Positions 28,720-40,407 of a stretch of DNA of 43,715 bases are shown one piece after another. The stretch spans positions 1-43,715 of the forward strand of contig JALONK010000028.1 of the NCBI GenBank assembly GCA_025454975.1, in the 5' to 3' direction. The number at the start of each line of letters is the position of its first letter. The stretch's first letter is position 1. The notes beneath the pieces were generated by a model, which worked only from the letters and a program-made list of their open reading frames with translations, did no database searches and was not told the origin of the DNA. This DNA is from Bacteroidia bacterium (GTDB lineage Bacteria; Bacteroidota; Bacteroidia; UKL13-3). Both the position numbers and the translations under genes were made by a program.

Positions 28720-29400
28720 ATGAAACCATCAAATTTCATCCAATTTATTTGTATACTTTTATGTATAGCCTTTACAATAACCGAATATCAAACCGAAGTA
28801 GAAGTACTCGACGAAGGTAAAAAAGACTTGCGTGTTGCCTTATCATATGCTCAACATAATGCAGCAAAAATGCCCAAAGATTCTATTTTACGCAGTGAAA
28901 TTAAACGAATGAAAACTGAGCTTCAAGATTACCCACTAAAGTATAGTGAGCCCAAAACCAGTATGCTTTACAAATTATTGTTCATCTTTATTATCGGAGG
29001 GATTTCATTATACCAACTGTCAAGATATTTTAAGATTTCGTTTGATGACGAGGAAGACCAATTAATAGCTTCGCAATACATGAGGACCAACTGGCTGATT
29101 GCTTATCTTCATTTGGTTACTGTTGCTTTATGGCTTGGTATAATTAAAGAACAATTTGGTGCATCAGCTTTGTTTTATTTCCTTTCTATTGGTTGTACAG
29201 TTTATGCGCTCATTTTATCAAACAAAATTGGTAAAATGGCGAAGGATAAGGTGACTTGGCGTTTTAAAATTACAAATGTTTTGGCAGGATCAATTTTGTA
29301 TTTTAACCTTTTGATTTTAGCTATATTACAAATTTATGCGATAGTAGAAAAGAAGAACTTACTAACCGTATTAATTAGTATAATAAAAGAGGAAATTTAA
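28720..29400 (+). CDS. Four-helix membrane protein, unknown function
   Basis: I do not recognise the family. About 226 residues with an N-terminal helix (FIQFICILLCIAFTITEY), a short extracytoplasmic loop (about 20-75) rich in Lys/Glu, then three more hydrophobic segments (about 80-100, 122-165 and 188-212, the second long enough to be two helices). ATG at 28720 is preferred to an upstream TTG. No enzyme motif is seen. It stands alone and converges on the DUF3467 gene 12 bp away; a small GAGGAA/TTCCTC hairpin covers the stop. Confidence 0.6.
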   Translation: MKPSNFIQFICILLCIAFTITEYQTEVEVLDEGKKDLRVALSYAQHNAAKMPKDSILRSEIKRMKTELQDYPLKYSEPKTSMLYKLLFIFIIGGISLYQLSRYFKISFDDEEDQLIASQYMRTNWLIAYLHLVTVALWLGIIKEQFGASALFYFLSIGCTVYALILSNKIGKMAKDKVTWRFKITNVLAGSILYFNLLILAILQIYAIVEKKNLLTVLISIIKEEI

Positions 29401-29411
29401 TTCCTCCCTTA

Positions 29412-29723
29412 TTAGGCTTGGGCAGTAGGACCACCAAAATTCATTGGAAACGGCGGCGCATCTTGCGAATCAATCGAGCCATAAGCATCTTCATACTTCA
29501 TTACATTATCACCTAATGCCGCCAATAATCTTTTAGCATGCTGAGGTGTTAAAATAATACGAGATTTAACTTTAGCCTTAGGTACCCCGGGCATTACCCT
29601 TATAAAATCCATTACAAACTCGGCATTACTATGAGTTATTATAGCCAAATTGCTGTAAATACCTTCTGCTAACTCTTCGCTTAGCTCTATGTTTAGGTGA
29701 TTATTATCTTGATCGTTTTCCAT
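29412..29723 (-). CDS. DUF3467 protein
   Basis: Small cytosolic protein of about 103 residues. The segments EGIYSNLAIITHSNAEFVMDF and RIILTPQHAKRLLAALGDNV are the family signature. The function is unknown; it is widely conserved in Bacteroidota. ATG at 29723 is used rather than an upstream TTG. A near-consensus -7 box (TTATTTTG) with a TTG about 23 nt upstream lies just before it. The tail is rich in Pro/Gly and ends PMNFGGPTAQA. Confidence 0.88.
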   Translation of the reverse strand: MENDQDNNHLNIELSEELAEGIYSNLAIITHSNAEFVMDFIRVMPGVPKAKVKSRIILTPQHAKRLLAALGDNVMKYEDAYGSIDSQDAPPFPMNFGGPTAQA

Positions 29724-29744
29724 GTTCTTATTTTGAACACGCAA

Positions 29745-30076
29745 AATAAATCATTCAATCCTAATTACCACTCAACAATAAACTCATAGATGAATTAATC
29801 GTAAATAATCATTTCATCTGCCATGTTTTATTCCATTAAATTGACCTGGAACAATTTTAAACAATGGTAATCATTTCTTTAAGTTGATTAAAAAACTATC
29901 ATTTAATTTCAGGATTATTAAATGCTATTTTGAGTTTCGCAAAGATACTTTTGAAGCAGCCCTTAATATGTATGATGATTCGGCAATATTACCAACTTAA
30001 TTTTTATCGGTAGATGGGGTTTATTCATCAGTAACCTAGTAAACTAATACTGCATACAAACGGCCATTGACCTAAT
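29745..30076. other. AT-rich intergenic stretch, no gene seen
   Basis: No credible open frame on either strand. A consensus -7 box (TATCTTTG) occurs on the minus strand at about 29947, without a -33 partner at the right distance. Very short frames here have no coding character. Confidence 0.6.
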
Positions 30077-30112
30077 AAAAAAAGCCCCTTATGCTTGCGC
30101 ACAAGAGGCTTT
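30077..30112 (-). terminator. Intrinsic terminator after katG
   Basis: On the minus strand a 14-bp stem (AAAGCCTCTTGTGC against GCATAAGGGGCTTT, with two G-T pairs) closes a GCAA loop and is followed by a T run. Confidence 0.88.
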
Positions 30113-30144
30113 AATCATGTTTTACTATTGAAGAATTATTGCTA

Positions 30145-32325
<2,181 letters not shown>

Positions 32326-32508
32326 TTAGTTAAATGTTGAATTTAAATTATTAATTATACTTTGTTTTATTTTAGTTTTCTTAAACAATTTTTGAACGAA
32401 TCCACACGCAATTTAAATACTAATAATAGGTAAACAAGTGTAACATTCGGTTAATACTTAATGCGTTTAATTAATTTAACCTTGAAAACGTTCGAAACCA
32501 TTGAAAAT

Positions 32509-32524
32509 ATTGAGTGAACTCAAT
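32509..32524. repeat. Palindrome between katG and the broken PH-like gene
   Basis: ATTGAGT-GA-ACTCAAT, 7-bp arms. It lies about 190 bp before katG and 35 bp after the extended PH-like frame. On the minus strand it is followed by ATTTTC, so it may be a weak terminator for the upstream gene or an operator. Confidence 0.35.
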
Positions 32525-32558
32525 TTTGTAATAAACATAAAATAATAACCACTATTAG

Positions 32559-33002
32559 TTAAAGTAATTTACCTAGTTCTCTTAGTTCCCTTACAATATC
32601 TTCATGCCAATAATCAGCATCAGTTACATTTATCCAATATCTTGAATCATTATATAAACAAATGATTACATAATGTAAAACGTGCCTATTATGAAAATAC
32701 TATTTCGAATAACTTTTAATTGCTTTTACTTCTTCCCATTTAATAGTTCGCTTATTTTTAAGGATAATGGTTTCTTCATCTGCTTTGATAAGAAAACGAT
32801 TTGCTGTGCGAATAATATATATGACATACACTGTAAGAAAAGTACTTAGTAAAGCTAAAATTAATAAAGCCTTCGAAACATCATTCCAATTTATTGATTC
32901 ACAAATTACAACTGTAAAGAAAAATAATACCATTAAACTTAATAAGAAATAGTATACGTGATTAGTATTTTTTACGTACAATATTTTATGGCTTGAATTC
33001 AT
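32559..33002 (-). pseudogene. Two-helix membrane protein with PH-like C-terminus, interrupted by an in-frame amber codon
   Basis: From ATG 33002 the frame encodes two membrane helices (YYFLLSLMVLFFFTVVIC and ALLILALLSTFLTVYVIYII) and then the start of a PH-like beta domain (ADEETIILKNKRTIKWEEVK). It stops at TAG (32702-32700). The same frame stays open for 46 more codons to TAA at 32561-32559. That part looks coding and continues the domain: HVLHYVIICLYNDSRYWINV, then a helix ending DIVRELRELGKLL. The layout (two helices, strands, closing helix) fits a small bacterial PH-domain protein of about 147 residues. So either it is a recent nonsense mutation, a sequencing error, or readthrough. The function is unknown. 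Confidence 0.68.
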
Positions 33003-33041
33003 ACTTAAATATACAATATAGGTAATGGTATTTGAACACAA

Positions 33042-33482
33042 GAAAGGATTTCCATTTCACTATTAACTGTTATAAAACGTATCCTTTTTTTTTAAATATA
33101 TTTAGAAATGCAAAGAAAAACTTGAGATGGATTAATGATGAGTTTTATGGCTTAAGCAGCATCATATAATTTCATTTTTAGTATTTTATTCGATTATTAA
33201 ATACTACTAAAATGTTTTTTTTAAAAAAAAATCCTATCTAGGAATGTTTGCACTATTTCGAATAAATATTGTTGAATATTTAAAATATAAATAATATTTT
33301 TTACTAAAAAAGCATTACGTTTGTAATGAATAAACAAAAAGATTCTTGCAGGTCTATCTGCATAAAAAACATAAAACTAAAAAAACATATAGAGAGCCAT
33401 CCTGATATAGTTGATGGCTCTTATCTTTAAAATAATTTCAGTTTTTAGCAAACCCGAATTAGTTATTTTCAAGCATAGTTGA
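33042..33482. other. AT-rich intergenic stretch with small hairpins
   Basis: No credible gene. It contains a small hairpin at 33347-33362 (TGCAG/CTGCA, on the minus strand followed by AAGAATCTTTTTG) and the terminator listed separately. A consensus -7 box on the plus strand (TACGTTTG, about 33315) has no -33 partner. Confidence 0.55.
33383..33421 (-). terminator. Terminator after the DUF2167 gene
   Basis: On the minus strand AGAGCCATC / GATGGCTCT (9 bp, 11-nt loop) is followed by a T-rich run ending in T7. Confidence 0.75.
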
Positions 33483-34442
33483 TTATGCTTTTGGCTCCTC
33501 TTCGTTATTAGTTGGTTCTTCATTAACCGGGGTAATGGTTTCTTCTTCCTTCTTTCTAAACATCCCAATAATGCGTTTACCAAATCCACCAATAAGTGCA
33601 ATACCTCCCAATACAATCAGTTTGATATATTTTAATAAAAAAGCAAATACACCAACTTTCGCCAAAACCTTACCTGCAATTAATCCTCCTACTGTATAAG
33701 CTGCTACTTGATCAACATCAGGATTAAAATCTTTGTACTGGTTACCTTCGGTAAAAGTTGCAATTTTTATGATTTGATTAATATGCGATTTGATGTCATT
33801 TAACTGACCAATACTTCCAACTGCATTCAAACTTAAAATTCCTCTTCGTCCAAGTATTCGTACATCATAATTTAAAGTTGTATCGCCATTTTCACCAAAA
33901 ACCATTGATTTTGCCCAATGTAAAATATGTTGCTCCTGATCGTAAAATGGCTCAGATGCCCAACCTAAAACATGGATAGCATCATAACCGCGTGCTACAC
34001 GTTCTTTGTTTTCTTCTACTTCACTAGCTTGAATTTCTTTCATAAGTTCAGTGTAATCTACATCTGAGGCATCATCATCCTTAACATATCCAGAGTTTTC
34101 ATAAGAAACAACAAAAGCCCAATCTGTTATATTTGTTACTCTGTAATCTTCTTTAACTATCATCCCTAAAATACCAAGCGTACTTGGATTTCCCCAAATT
34201 TCAAATACTATCATTTCAGCATCTTTTTTGCCGATAAACTTGTATCCTTTAGGAATATTTAATGTTATTTCTTCACTTGCTTGTATTACTCCTGTTTGAA
34301 AAGTTACAGTGGAGTCGGCATGTAAAAGTTTGTTTAAATAATTTAGTTCATCACTATTTAATGAGCTTGAATCTGATGAATCGGCATAAGTTGCAGCAGT
34401 TAAAGCAACGGATAACAATAAAAATAAAAAGAATCTTTTCAT
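33483..34442 (-). CDS. DUF2167 membrane-anchored protein
   Basis: Exported protein of 319 residues: signal peptide (about 1-20, ending ATYADS), a large soluble domain, then a hydrophobic C-terminal segment (KYIKLIVLGGIALIGGF) and an acidic tail. DUF2167 features are clear: LNIPKGYKFI, WGNPSTLGILGMI, and the segment with VLGWASEPFYD followed by LHWAKSM. The function of the family is not known. It has a consensus promoter (34459-34487) and its own terminator. Confidence 0.87.
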   Translation of the reverse strand: MKRFFLFLLLSVALTAATYADSSDSSSLNSDELNYLNKLLHADSTVTFQTGVIQASEEITLNIPKGYKFIGKKDAEMIVFEIWGNPSTLGILGMIVKEDYRVTNITDWAFVVSYENSGYVKDDDASDVDYTELMKEIQASEVEENKERVARGYDAIHVLGWASEPFYDQEQHILHWAKSMVFGENGDTTLNYDVRILGRRGILSLNAVGSIGQLNDIKSHINQIIKIATFTEGNQYKDFNPDVDQVAAYTVGGLIAGKVLAKVGVFAFLLKYIKLIVLGGIALIGGFGKRIIGMFRKKEEETITPVNEEPTNNEEEPKA

Positions 34443-34458
34443 CGAGGTGAGTTTTATT

Positions 34459-34487
34459 CAAAGATATTCTTTAATAGAAATTTACAA
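34459..34487 (-). promoter_or_regulatory. Promoter of the DUF2167 gene
   Basis: On the minus strand TTG (34487-34485), an 18-nt spacer and TATCTTTG (34466-34459) match the Bacteroidota consensus and lie 17 bp before the ATG. Confidence 0.78.
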
Positions 34488-34745
34488 CCTTTTCCTAAAA
34501 ATTTATTTTACCATAAACTTACATGCTAGTTTAATGCTCCAATGAATTTTTAAGCGGCGATAACATTTAAGCTTTAATGCATCACTTTTTTCGTAAATGA
34601 AATCAAATGTAAAAGTCTAATATGACAACCAATGAGTTTCTATTCATACATAAGTAGAAGAATTGATAGGATAAGAAATGGATGTATACTGTTAAAATAT
34701 ATCAAATTGAAATAGTTATGATTAATGGTCAAAGAATTGAATGAT
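34488..34745. other. Intergenic stretch, no gene seen
   Basis: AT-rich, with stops in all frames at short intervals. Apart from the upstream promoter and the downstream hairpin I see nothing in it. Confidence 0.6.
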
Positions 34746-34778
34746 AAAAACCACTAAAATTTATCTGATAAGGTTTTT
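34746..34778 (-). terminator. Possible terminator after the PKD-repeat gene
   Basis: On the minus strand AAAAACC / GGTTTTT with a 19-nt loop, 20 bp beyond the stop codon. The loop is long and the stem short, so this is tentative. Confidence 0.45.
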
Positions 34779-34798
34779 ACGTACTACGAATAATGAAG

Positions 34799-37700
34799 CT
34801 ATCTCAACAACGTTACATTACCATTTAATTTAATAACCCTCTGGTTAATATCTTTTCCAAATGCTGTGTATACATATACACCATCAGGCGCTGGTTCTCC
34901 GTTAATTGTACCATCCCAACTGTTATCAATATCATTACTGCTAAAAACTAAACTACCCCAACGATCATAAATACTTACTGAAAACTGCTCAATAAATATT
35001 CCCTTAAATTCAAACTTATCATTTAAACCATCATTATTAAGTGTAAAAACAGATGGTGCATATAAAGTGGGATTTATTTCAACACAGGCAATATTTGATT
35101 TGCTGGTTTGACTAAATCCATCTTGTTCAAAAGCGGTTATCTGATAACAAAATACACGTTGGTTTAGCGCTACCTCCTCATGAAAATAAAAAGTATCACT
35201 CGGTAACAAATTTGTTAAATGAGCTGCCGATTGGTAAGTTGGATTTATAGAAAATAACTCATATCGGGCAACACCAATTTTCCATTGTTGATAAGGATTA
35301 AAATAAACATAAGGATCAAACTGTTGCGATGAATTTGCCTTAAGCATGGCTCTTAATAATATTGTTTGAGCTTCATTGCTTGGCAAGCCCAATCCACCGC
35401 ATGCATCCTTTATATAAACAACATAAATATAACTCACTTGATTAATATTCACACCTTCGTCCAATACAAATGTATCTGAGGTTTCTTTTAATATGGAAAA
35501 GGATTGTTCACCTACATTTTTTCGATATACCACATAAGTAATTGGCATGTTATGTTTGCGACTTTGCCACTGCACCAAAACTTTTTGTTGATCGGTAACT
35601 GTTGCACGCAATATATATGTATTTGGTGCGGTTGTCACAAAATCAGGCGTAGCATCGCTGATGTTACTCCAGCTTTCTTGACGATCGCCTCCTTGCTCTA
35701 TTGATTTTATTTTGTATTGATAGCGGGTGAAACAAGTTACAAAACTATCTACATAACCCGAAGCGTTTACTGTAGAACCGATATAAAAATAACTGTTTCC
35801 CGAATCAGGATTATTGCGCCAAATTTCGTAACGGAGTACGGTATCAAATCCTAAATAAGGCGACCAACTTAAATCAATTCCATTTTTAAGCGCAAAGGCT
35901 TTGAGGTTAACCGGGCGACTGATAATACTGCGTTTCGAGGTATTTTTACATGCGTCGGTTGAAGCAATGCTGTATTGATACAAGTTTGAAATAGTGTTTA
36001 TGTTCGACTGATTAAACAAAGTGTCATTTTTTTGATGAAACATTATTGAATCATGCGGAATATTTCCCGAATAATTATAATAGATTTTATAAGCATCAAA
36101 GTCAGTTTCTTGATTTGCTCGGTAGTAGAATGAAATATCGGTATTACTATTAACTGTTGCATACAGTACATTAGGTATAGCCGGTGGAATGGTATCATCA
36201 CTTACTTGTATATAAGCAGGTTTTAGTAATGAATCAATACAACCATTTTTATCAGTAGCTGTTAAAGACACATCATATACACCCGAAGCCGTGAAATAAA
36301 AAGTAGGATAACTTAACTGTCCCGAGTCGCGCTGATTTATTCGCCATCGCCATTTTACAATTTCATGTTGATTAGCTGTGGTATTGGTAAATACTACCGA
36401 CGAATTCACACAAATAGTTGATAAACTTGCAGTAAAATTAGGCTTAGGTAATTCATATACAGTTATTGTATCAATGGTTGAACTTCCAAACTCACATGTG
36501 CCACTGCTATCAACTAGGGTAAGCCTTGGATAATAAATTCCGGGTAAAGTGTAACGATATGAAAAGGTATCTGTATCAACAGTATCTACGGTACCGTCTG
36601 CTAAATCCCAAATATAATATTTTGCATTCGGCGATTCAGTTTTAAAGTTTACATAGGTTGGAGTACATCCTTTTTTTGGATTAAAAGTATAAGAGCCTAA
36701 CGGACCACCTATGGTAATATATTGTTGTTTCATTAATGAATCAACACAACCTGCCGAATCTGTAATATTCAATTGTACATAAAATTTACCCGGCGTATTA
36801 AAGGTTAATTGGGGGTTTTTAAAATTACTTGTATTCACAGGGGTTTTCCATTCCCATTTTACAATTGGAGTTGAACCAATTGTTGTAGTATCAAATAAAG
36901 TAATTGGTATGATGGGTTTATAACAATTCAACTTAGTGTTACTTGCATTAAATCCAATTTGTGGTGCTTTATTTTTAATTTGTAAAACAGTATCAGCGTT
37001 GGCAATACAACCATTAGAATCTATTACGGTTAATGCTATTTTTATTGTGGTATCAACTTGTGTGAAAGTTTTTCCAACTGTTGCACCTTTAAGTGTATCA
37101 TGTCCATATAGCCAAATATAGCTTGCTGTTTTATATACATCTGCCAATGATGTTGGAGCTTCGGTAGAAATGAATTGACTTTGACAAGACAAATTTCTTT
37201 GCAATTCAATTTTCGCTTTTGGCTTACTTGGTATTACCCTTTTATTAGTTTCATAAGTGCAACCAAATATATCTGTAACCCTCAACCTTATTGTATATCC
37301 TACCCCTTGCACCGGAGTTGGTGCCGTGTAAGTGTAAGGAGTAACTTTATTATTATTAATCAAACTATCACCATTCCCCCAAACCCATTTGCGTGAAGCT
37401 ATAGGTGTGTTTACTGAAGAACTATCAATGGCTTGCATTTGAAACGGAACACAGCCTTTGTTGGCTGTAAGTCCTATTTTTGCCGAACCACCCGACACCC
37501 AAATACCGGTATCCTTTTGAACCATGTAGGTGCACCCTCGCGAATCAGTTATTGATAAACCAATTTTGTAAATCCCGGGAATATTAAACGTATCCTTATG
37601 CACCAAACTATCATGTATAATTTTTCCGTTAATATTCCAGCGTGATGAAACTAAATTTATTCCATTTACACCTGTTACGGTTGCATTGGTAAAAACAGGA

Positions 37701-39811
37701 TATAGTGGTGGACAACCGGCACTGTCTTTAATAACTATTTTTATAACCGGTGCAGGAGGAATATTTACATAACTAATGAAAGTATCAACACAACTGGTAA
37801 TGGTATCAAGCGCAACTAACGTTACTTGAAAATTACCGGTTGATGGAAAACGATATTTAGGTTCGATAAGTGTTGATGAATCGGAATTGTTAAAAAACCA
37901 TTTGTAGCGATTTTCTCCGATTGATGTATTCACAAAAGTTAACGTATCACTGCTACAGTTAACAATTGGTGTTGGAAAAAAAGCTTTTGCCGGTTTTAGA
38001 TAAACTAATTTTTGTTTGCTTGTATCACTTATACATCCATAATGATTGGCTGTAAAAAAAACATCAAACCAACCCGTATCACTAAACAAACTAAATGTAT
38101 TTTTGCCTTCCGCTGATCCACCTCGCCATAACCATTTATAAATTATTGGAGCAACACCACTATTCTCAACTCCATTTAAAGGAATGCGATTAAATCCGCC
38201 ATAACAACCATTTACCGGGTTTGCCTGAAAACTGACAGGAACCTTCATACCTACATATACAGTATCCAACAAATCAGTTAAACAACCGTTTGAACTCACC
38301 AACCGTAGCGACACCACATGTTTTCCTGTATCAGTAAAATTGTAATAAAATGATGAATCAGTACTGATAATATTATTTTTATAACGCCAAGTGAAAGAAG
38401 TAAACTGAGAGGCTTGTCCCGGTAATAAGGTGAAAAACGAATTATATGGTTTACATCCCGACTTTTGATGTTGTTTATCAATAGTTACTGTTGGTTGCAA
38501 AGGTTGAACCGCTGTAATTAAACTATCTTTACATCCAAAATTATTGGTAACTACTAATTTAACATCATGCTTTACTAAATTGGTAAACAAAGTTGAATCG
38601 TGATATGAGTTGGATGTTTGATTGTTACCGAATGTCCAACGATATGAAAAACCTGTACCTGTTGAAGAAGTATTTGTAAACCTAACATTAACCGGAACAA
38701 AACAAATGGAGCCTGGCTGTGCATTAAAGGCAACGGTTGGCTTGGGATGTACTGTAATGGTAACCGGTTTTATTGATTGACAACCTAAGGCATCAATAGT
38801 TAATTCAACTTGATGATTACCTTGAGCTAAAGGTGGAATTTGCAAGTGTTTATTGTTATTAACTACATTTCCATTTATCCGCCAAGTATAATTAGCCATA
38901 TTGGTATCAGGCACAGATGTATTTAAAAAAGTGAGTGAATCTAATACACAAGCTACACCTCCTTTTAATACAAAATTGGCAGCTACACCAACTACCTGAA
39001 TGTATCTAAATTTCGTTAAGGTTTCGGCGCAACCCGCACTGTTAGTAACCCTAAGGGTAACATCTACTTGTCCGGCCATGTTAAAATTAAATGTTGGATT
39101 GGACTGGGTTGATGTTAAACCATTGCTTAAAGTCCATAAATAAGAATAAGTTCCTACCGGAGTTACTGTTGGCGATAAAGTGGTTGATAAAGGAGGTGCA
39201 CAATTAAACAAATTATTACCTGTAAAATTTATTTGCTGTGTTTGATTAATTACAACGGCATTAGAAACCGTAACTGCATTTTGACAACCATTGGCATCGG
39301 TTACTGCTAAGGTAACCGTACGATTACCGGAAGTAGCATACGTATGATTATATGAAACACTATTACTTAACGTTCCATCACCAAAATCCCATAGATACTG
39401 AGTTATAGGTGCCGAACCTTGTGCTGAAGTATTAACAAAATTTACGGGTAATGGTGCACAACCTGAACTTATGCTTTGCGTAAAGGCTGCCACAGGGTTA
39501 GCAAAAACGGTTATGTAAGAAGTTCGAACCAAACTATCAATCCCGCTTGCATTGCTTACTATTAGTGTAACTGTATATGTACCCGGTAAAACATATGTAG
39601 CCGAAACATTATTTTGAATAACAGAAGTATTACCATTACCAAAGCGCCAAAAAAATGTTGTTGGATTACCTGTAGATTGATTAGTAAATTGAACGGTTAA
39701 TGGACTACACCCCGAGGTTCTGTTTGCAGTAAAGTTTGCAATGGGTTGAGCATTTACCCAAGAACAAAAAAATAAACAAATACAGCAGATATATGGGGTT
39801 AGTAATCGCAT
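34799..39811 (-). CDS. Giant PKD-repeat surface protein with gliding-motility C-terminal (T9SS type B) domain
   Basis: Exported protein of 1670 residues. A signal peptide (ending SWVNAQ) is followed by about 14 PKD-like repeats of 75-95 residues to about residue 1210. Most start with the pattern xxFxxxxxxGCxPLxVxFxNxS and contain WxFGxG or a variant; each usually has a Cys near its start. Next come three or four fibronectin-III-like modules (YEIWRN, YVVYRKN). The last 90 residues are a CHU_C domain (SVFTLNNDGLNDKFEF, IYDRWGSLVF, DGVYVYTAFGKD). It is probably an adhesin or sheath protein secreted by T9SS and attached at the cell surface. No enzyme domain is seen. Not linked to other motility genes here. 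Confidence 0.9.
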   Translation of the reverse strand: MRLLTPYICCICLFFCSWVNAQPIANFTANRTSGCSPLTVQFTNQSTGNPTTFFWRFGNGNTSVIQNNVSATYVLPGTYTVTLIVSNASGIDSLVRTSYITVFANPVAAFTQSISSGCAPLPVNFVNTSAQGSAPITQYLWDFGDGTLSNSVSYNHTYATSGNRTVTLAVTDANGCQNAVTVSNAVVINQTQQINFTGNNLFNCAPPLSTTLSPTVTPVGTYSYLWTLSNGLTSTQSNPTFNFNMAGQVDVTLRVTNSAGCAETLTKFRYIQVVGVAANFVLKGGVACVLDSLTFLNTSVPDTNMANYTWRINGNVVNNNKHLQIPPLAQGNHQVELTIDALGCQSIKPVTITVHPKPTVAFNAQPGSICFVPVNVRFTNTSSTGTGFSYRWTFGNNQTSNSYHDSTLFTNLVKHDVKLVVTNNFGCKDSLITAVQPLQPTVTIDKQHQKSGCKPYNSFFTLLPGQASQFTSFTWRYKNNIISTDSSFYYNFTDTGKHVVSLRLVSSNGCLTDLLDTVYVGMKVPVSFQANPVNGCYGGFNRIPLNGVENSGVAPIIYKWLWRGGSAEGKNTFSLFSDTGWFDVFFTANHYGCISDTSKQKLVYLKPAKAFFPTPIVNCSSDTLTFVNTSIGENRYKWFFNNSDSSTLIEPKYRFPSTGNFQVTLVALDTITSCVDTFISYVNIPPAPVIKIVIKDSAGCPPLYPVFTNATVTGVNGINLVSSRWNINGKIIHDSLVHKDTFNIPGIYKIGLSITDSRGCTYMVQKDTGIWVSGGSAKIGLTANKGCVPFQMQAIDSSSVNTPIASRKWVWGNGDSLINNNKVTPYTYTAPTPVQGVGYTIRLRVTDIFGCTYETNKRVIPSKPKAKIELQRNLSCQSQFISTEAPTSLADVYKTASYIWLYGHDTLKGATVGKTFTQVDTTIKIALTVIDSNGCIANADTVLQIKNKAPQIGFNASNTKLNCYKPIIPITLFDTTTIGSTPIVKWEWKTPVNTSNFKNPQLTFNTPGKFYVQLNITDSAGCVDSLMKQQYITIGGPLGSYTFNPKKGCTPTYVNFKTESPNAKYYIWDLADGTVDTVDTDTFSYRYTLPGIYYPRLTLVDSSGTCEFGSSTIDTITVYELPKPNFTASLSTICVNSSVVFTNTTANQHEIVKWRWRINQRDSGQLSYPTFYFTASGVYDVSLTATDKNGCIDSLLKPAYIQVSDDTIPPAIPNVLYATVNSNTDISFYYRANQETDFDAYKIYYNYSGNIPHDSIMFHQKNDTLFNQSNINTISNLYQYSIASTDACKNTSKRSIISRPVNLKAFALKNGIDLSWSPYLGFDTVLRYEIWRNNPDSGNSYFYIGSTVNASGYVDSFVTCFTRYQYKIKSIEQGGDRQESWSNISDATPDFVTTAPNTYILRATVTDQQKVLVQWQSRKHNMPITYVVYRKNVGEQSFSILKETSDTFVLDEGVNINQVSYIYVVYIKDACGGLGLPSNEAQTILLRAMLKANSSQQFDPYVYFNPYQQWKIGVARYELFSINPTYQSAAHLTNLLPSDTFYFHEEVALNQRVFCYQITAFEQDGFSQTSKSNIACVEINPTLYAPSVFTLNNDGLNDKFEFKGIFIEQFSVSIYDRWGSLVFSSNDIDNSWDGTINGEPAPDGVYVYTAFGKDINQRVIKLNGNVTLLR

Positions 39812-40182
39812 GAATCTACCAAATATCTAATTTTAAGGCGATAAAAAAAACATCTAACTTTTTTATTGCATCAAAACTGATATGAAATACTTCATATATA
39901 CTGTTTGATTACTTTATATATAATAGGTAATAGACAAAAACGGAGTGATAATAAATGAAAAATATACTGTATAGAAATAAAGTAAGCTAGCATTAATAAT
40001 TATTTTAATAAATCATGTATCAACAACTTTATGTTAACCTCTACTATAAAAAACCCAATCAAAACATGAAGAAATGTATCCGCAAGAAGCCTAATTATTT
40101 ATGATAGGTTCATGCTAATCTTAAGCAATTAAAAAATGACAATTAACGACGCACCTTAAATAAGAAAATATTTTCTGAAGTG
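39812..40182. other. Intergenic stretch, no gene seen
   Basis: AT-rich. The only structure is a perfect small palindrome at 39880-39897 (ATATGAA-ATAC-TTCATAT). It lies about 70 bp upstream of the PKD-repeat gene and could be an operator. Confidence 0.5.
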
Positions 40183-40317
40183 TTATCAAAAAAAAGACCT
40201 GTGAGCTGATCTTACGGGAAGCAACACAGGTACGGTTAGGTCAAAGGTAATATGATTTTAAGGACTTGTACAAGTGATCAACCTAATTTATAGAAAATTA
40301 AGTGTTTTACATGATTA
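40183..40317 (-). ncRNA. Small structured RNA gene, copy 1 (downstream of the Abi gene)
   Basis: Read on the minus strand this is a complete small transcription unit: TTG (40273-40271), 21-nt spacer, TACCTTTG (40249-40242), then an RNA of about 50 nt ending in a hairpin and eight T (40195-40188). The hairpin is ACCTGTG (40231-40225), a 21-nt loop and CACAGGT (40203-40197). The loop can form a small inner stem (GCT/AGC or CTT/AAG). The 82 bp 40183-40264 are identical to copy 2; the remaining 53 bp are about 81% identical. Structured RNAs have been described next to abiF-type genes (abiF motif); I could not test membership. No open frame lies inside. Confidence 0.72.
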
Positions 40318-40407
40318 CTTGCGGTTATAATACTTCAATTAATGAGGGAAGGTTTCAATTGAAGAAGGGCATTCCTGCTGCATGTTTCATGAAATGTTTA
40401 ATAAGTT

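Noticed and set aside
40183-40317. Possible integron attC site (GTTAGGT resembles an R' box, and the repeat contains inverted sequences)
   Set aside because: No matching R'' box at the other end, no integrase, and the promoter plus U-tract hairpin explain the sequence better.
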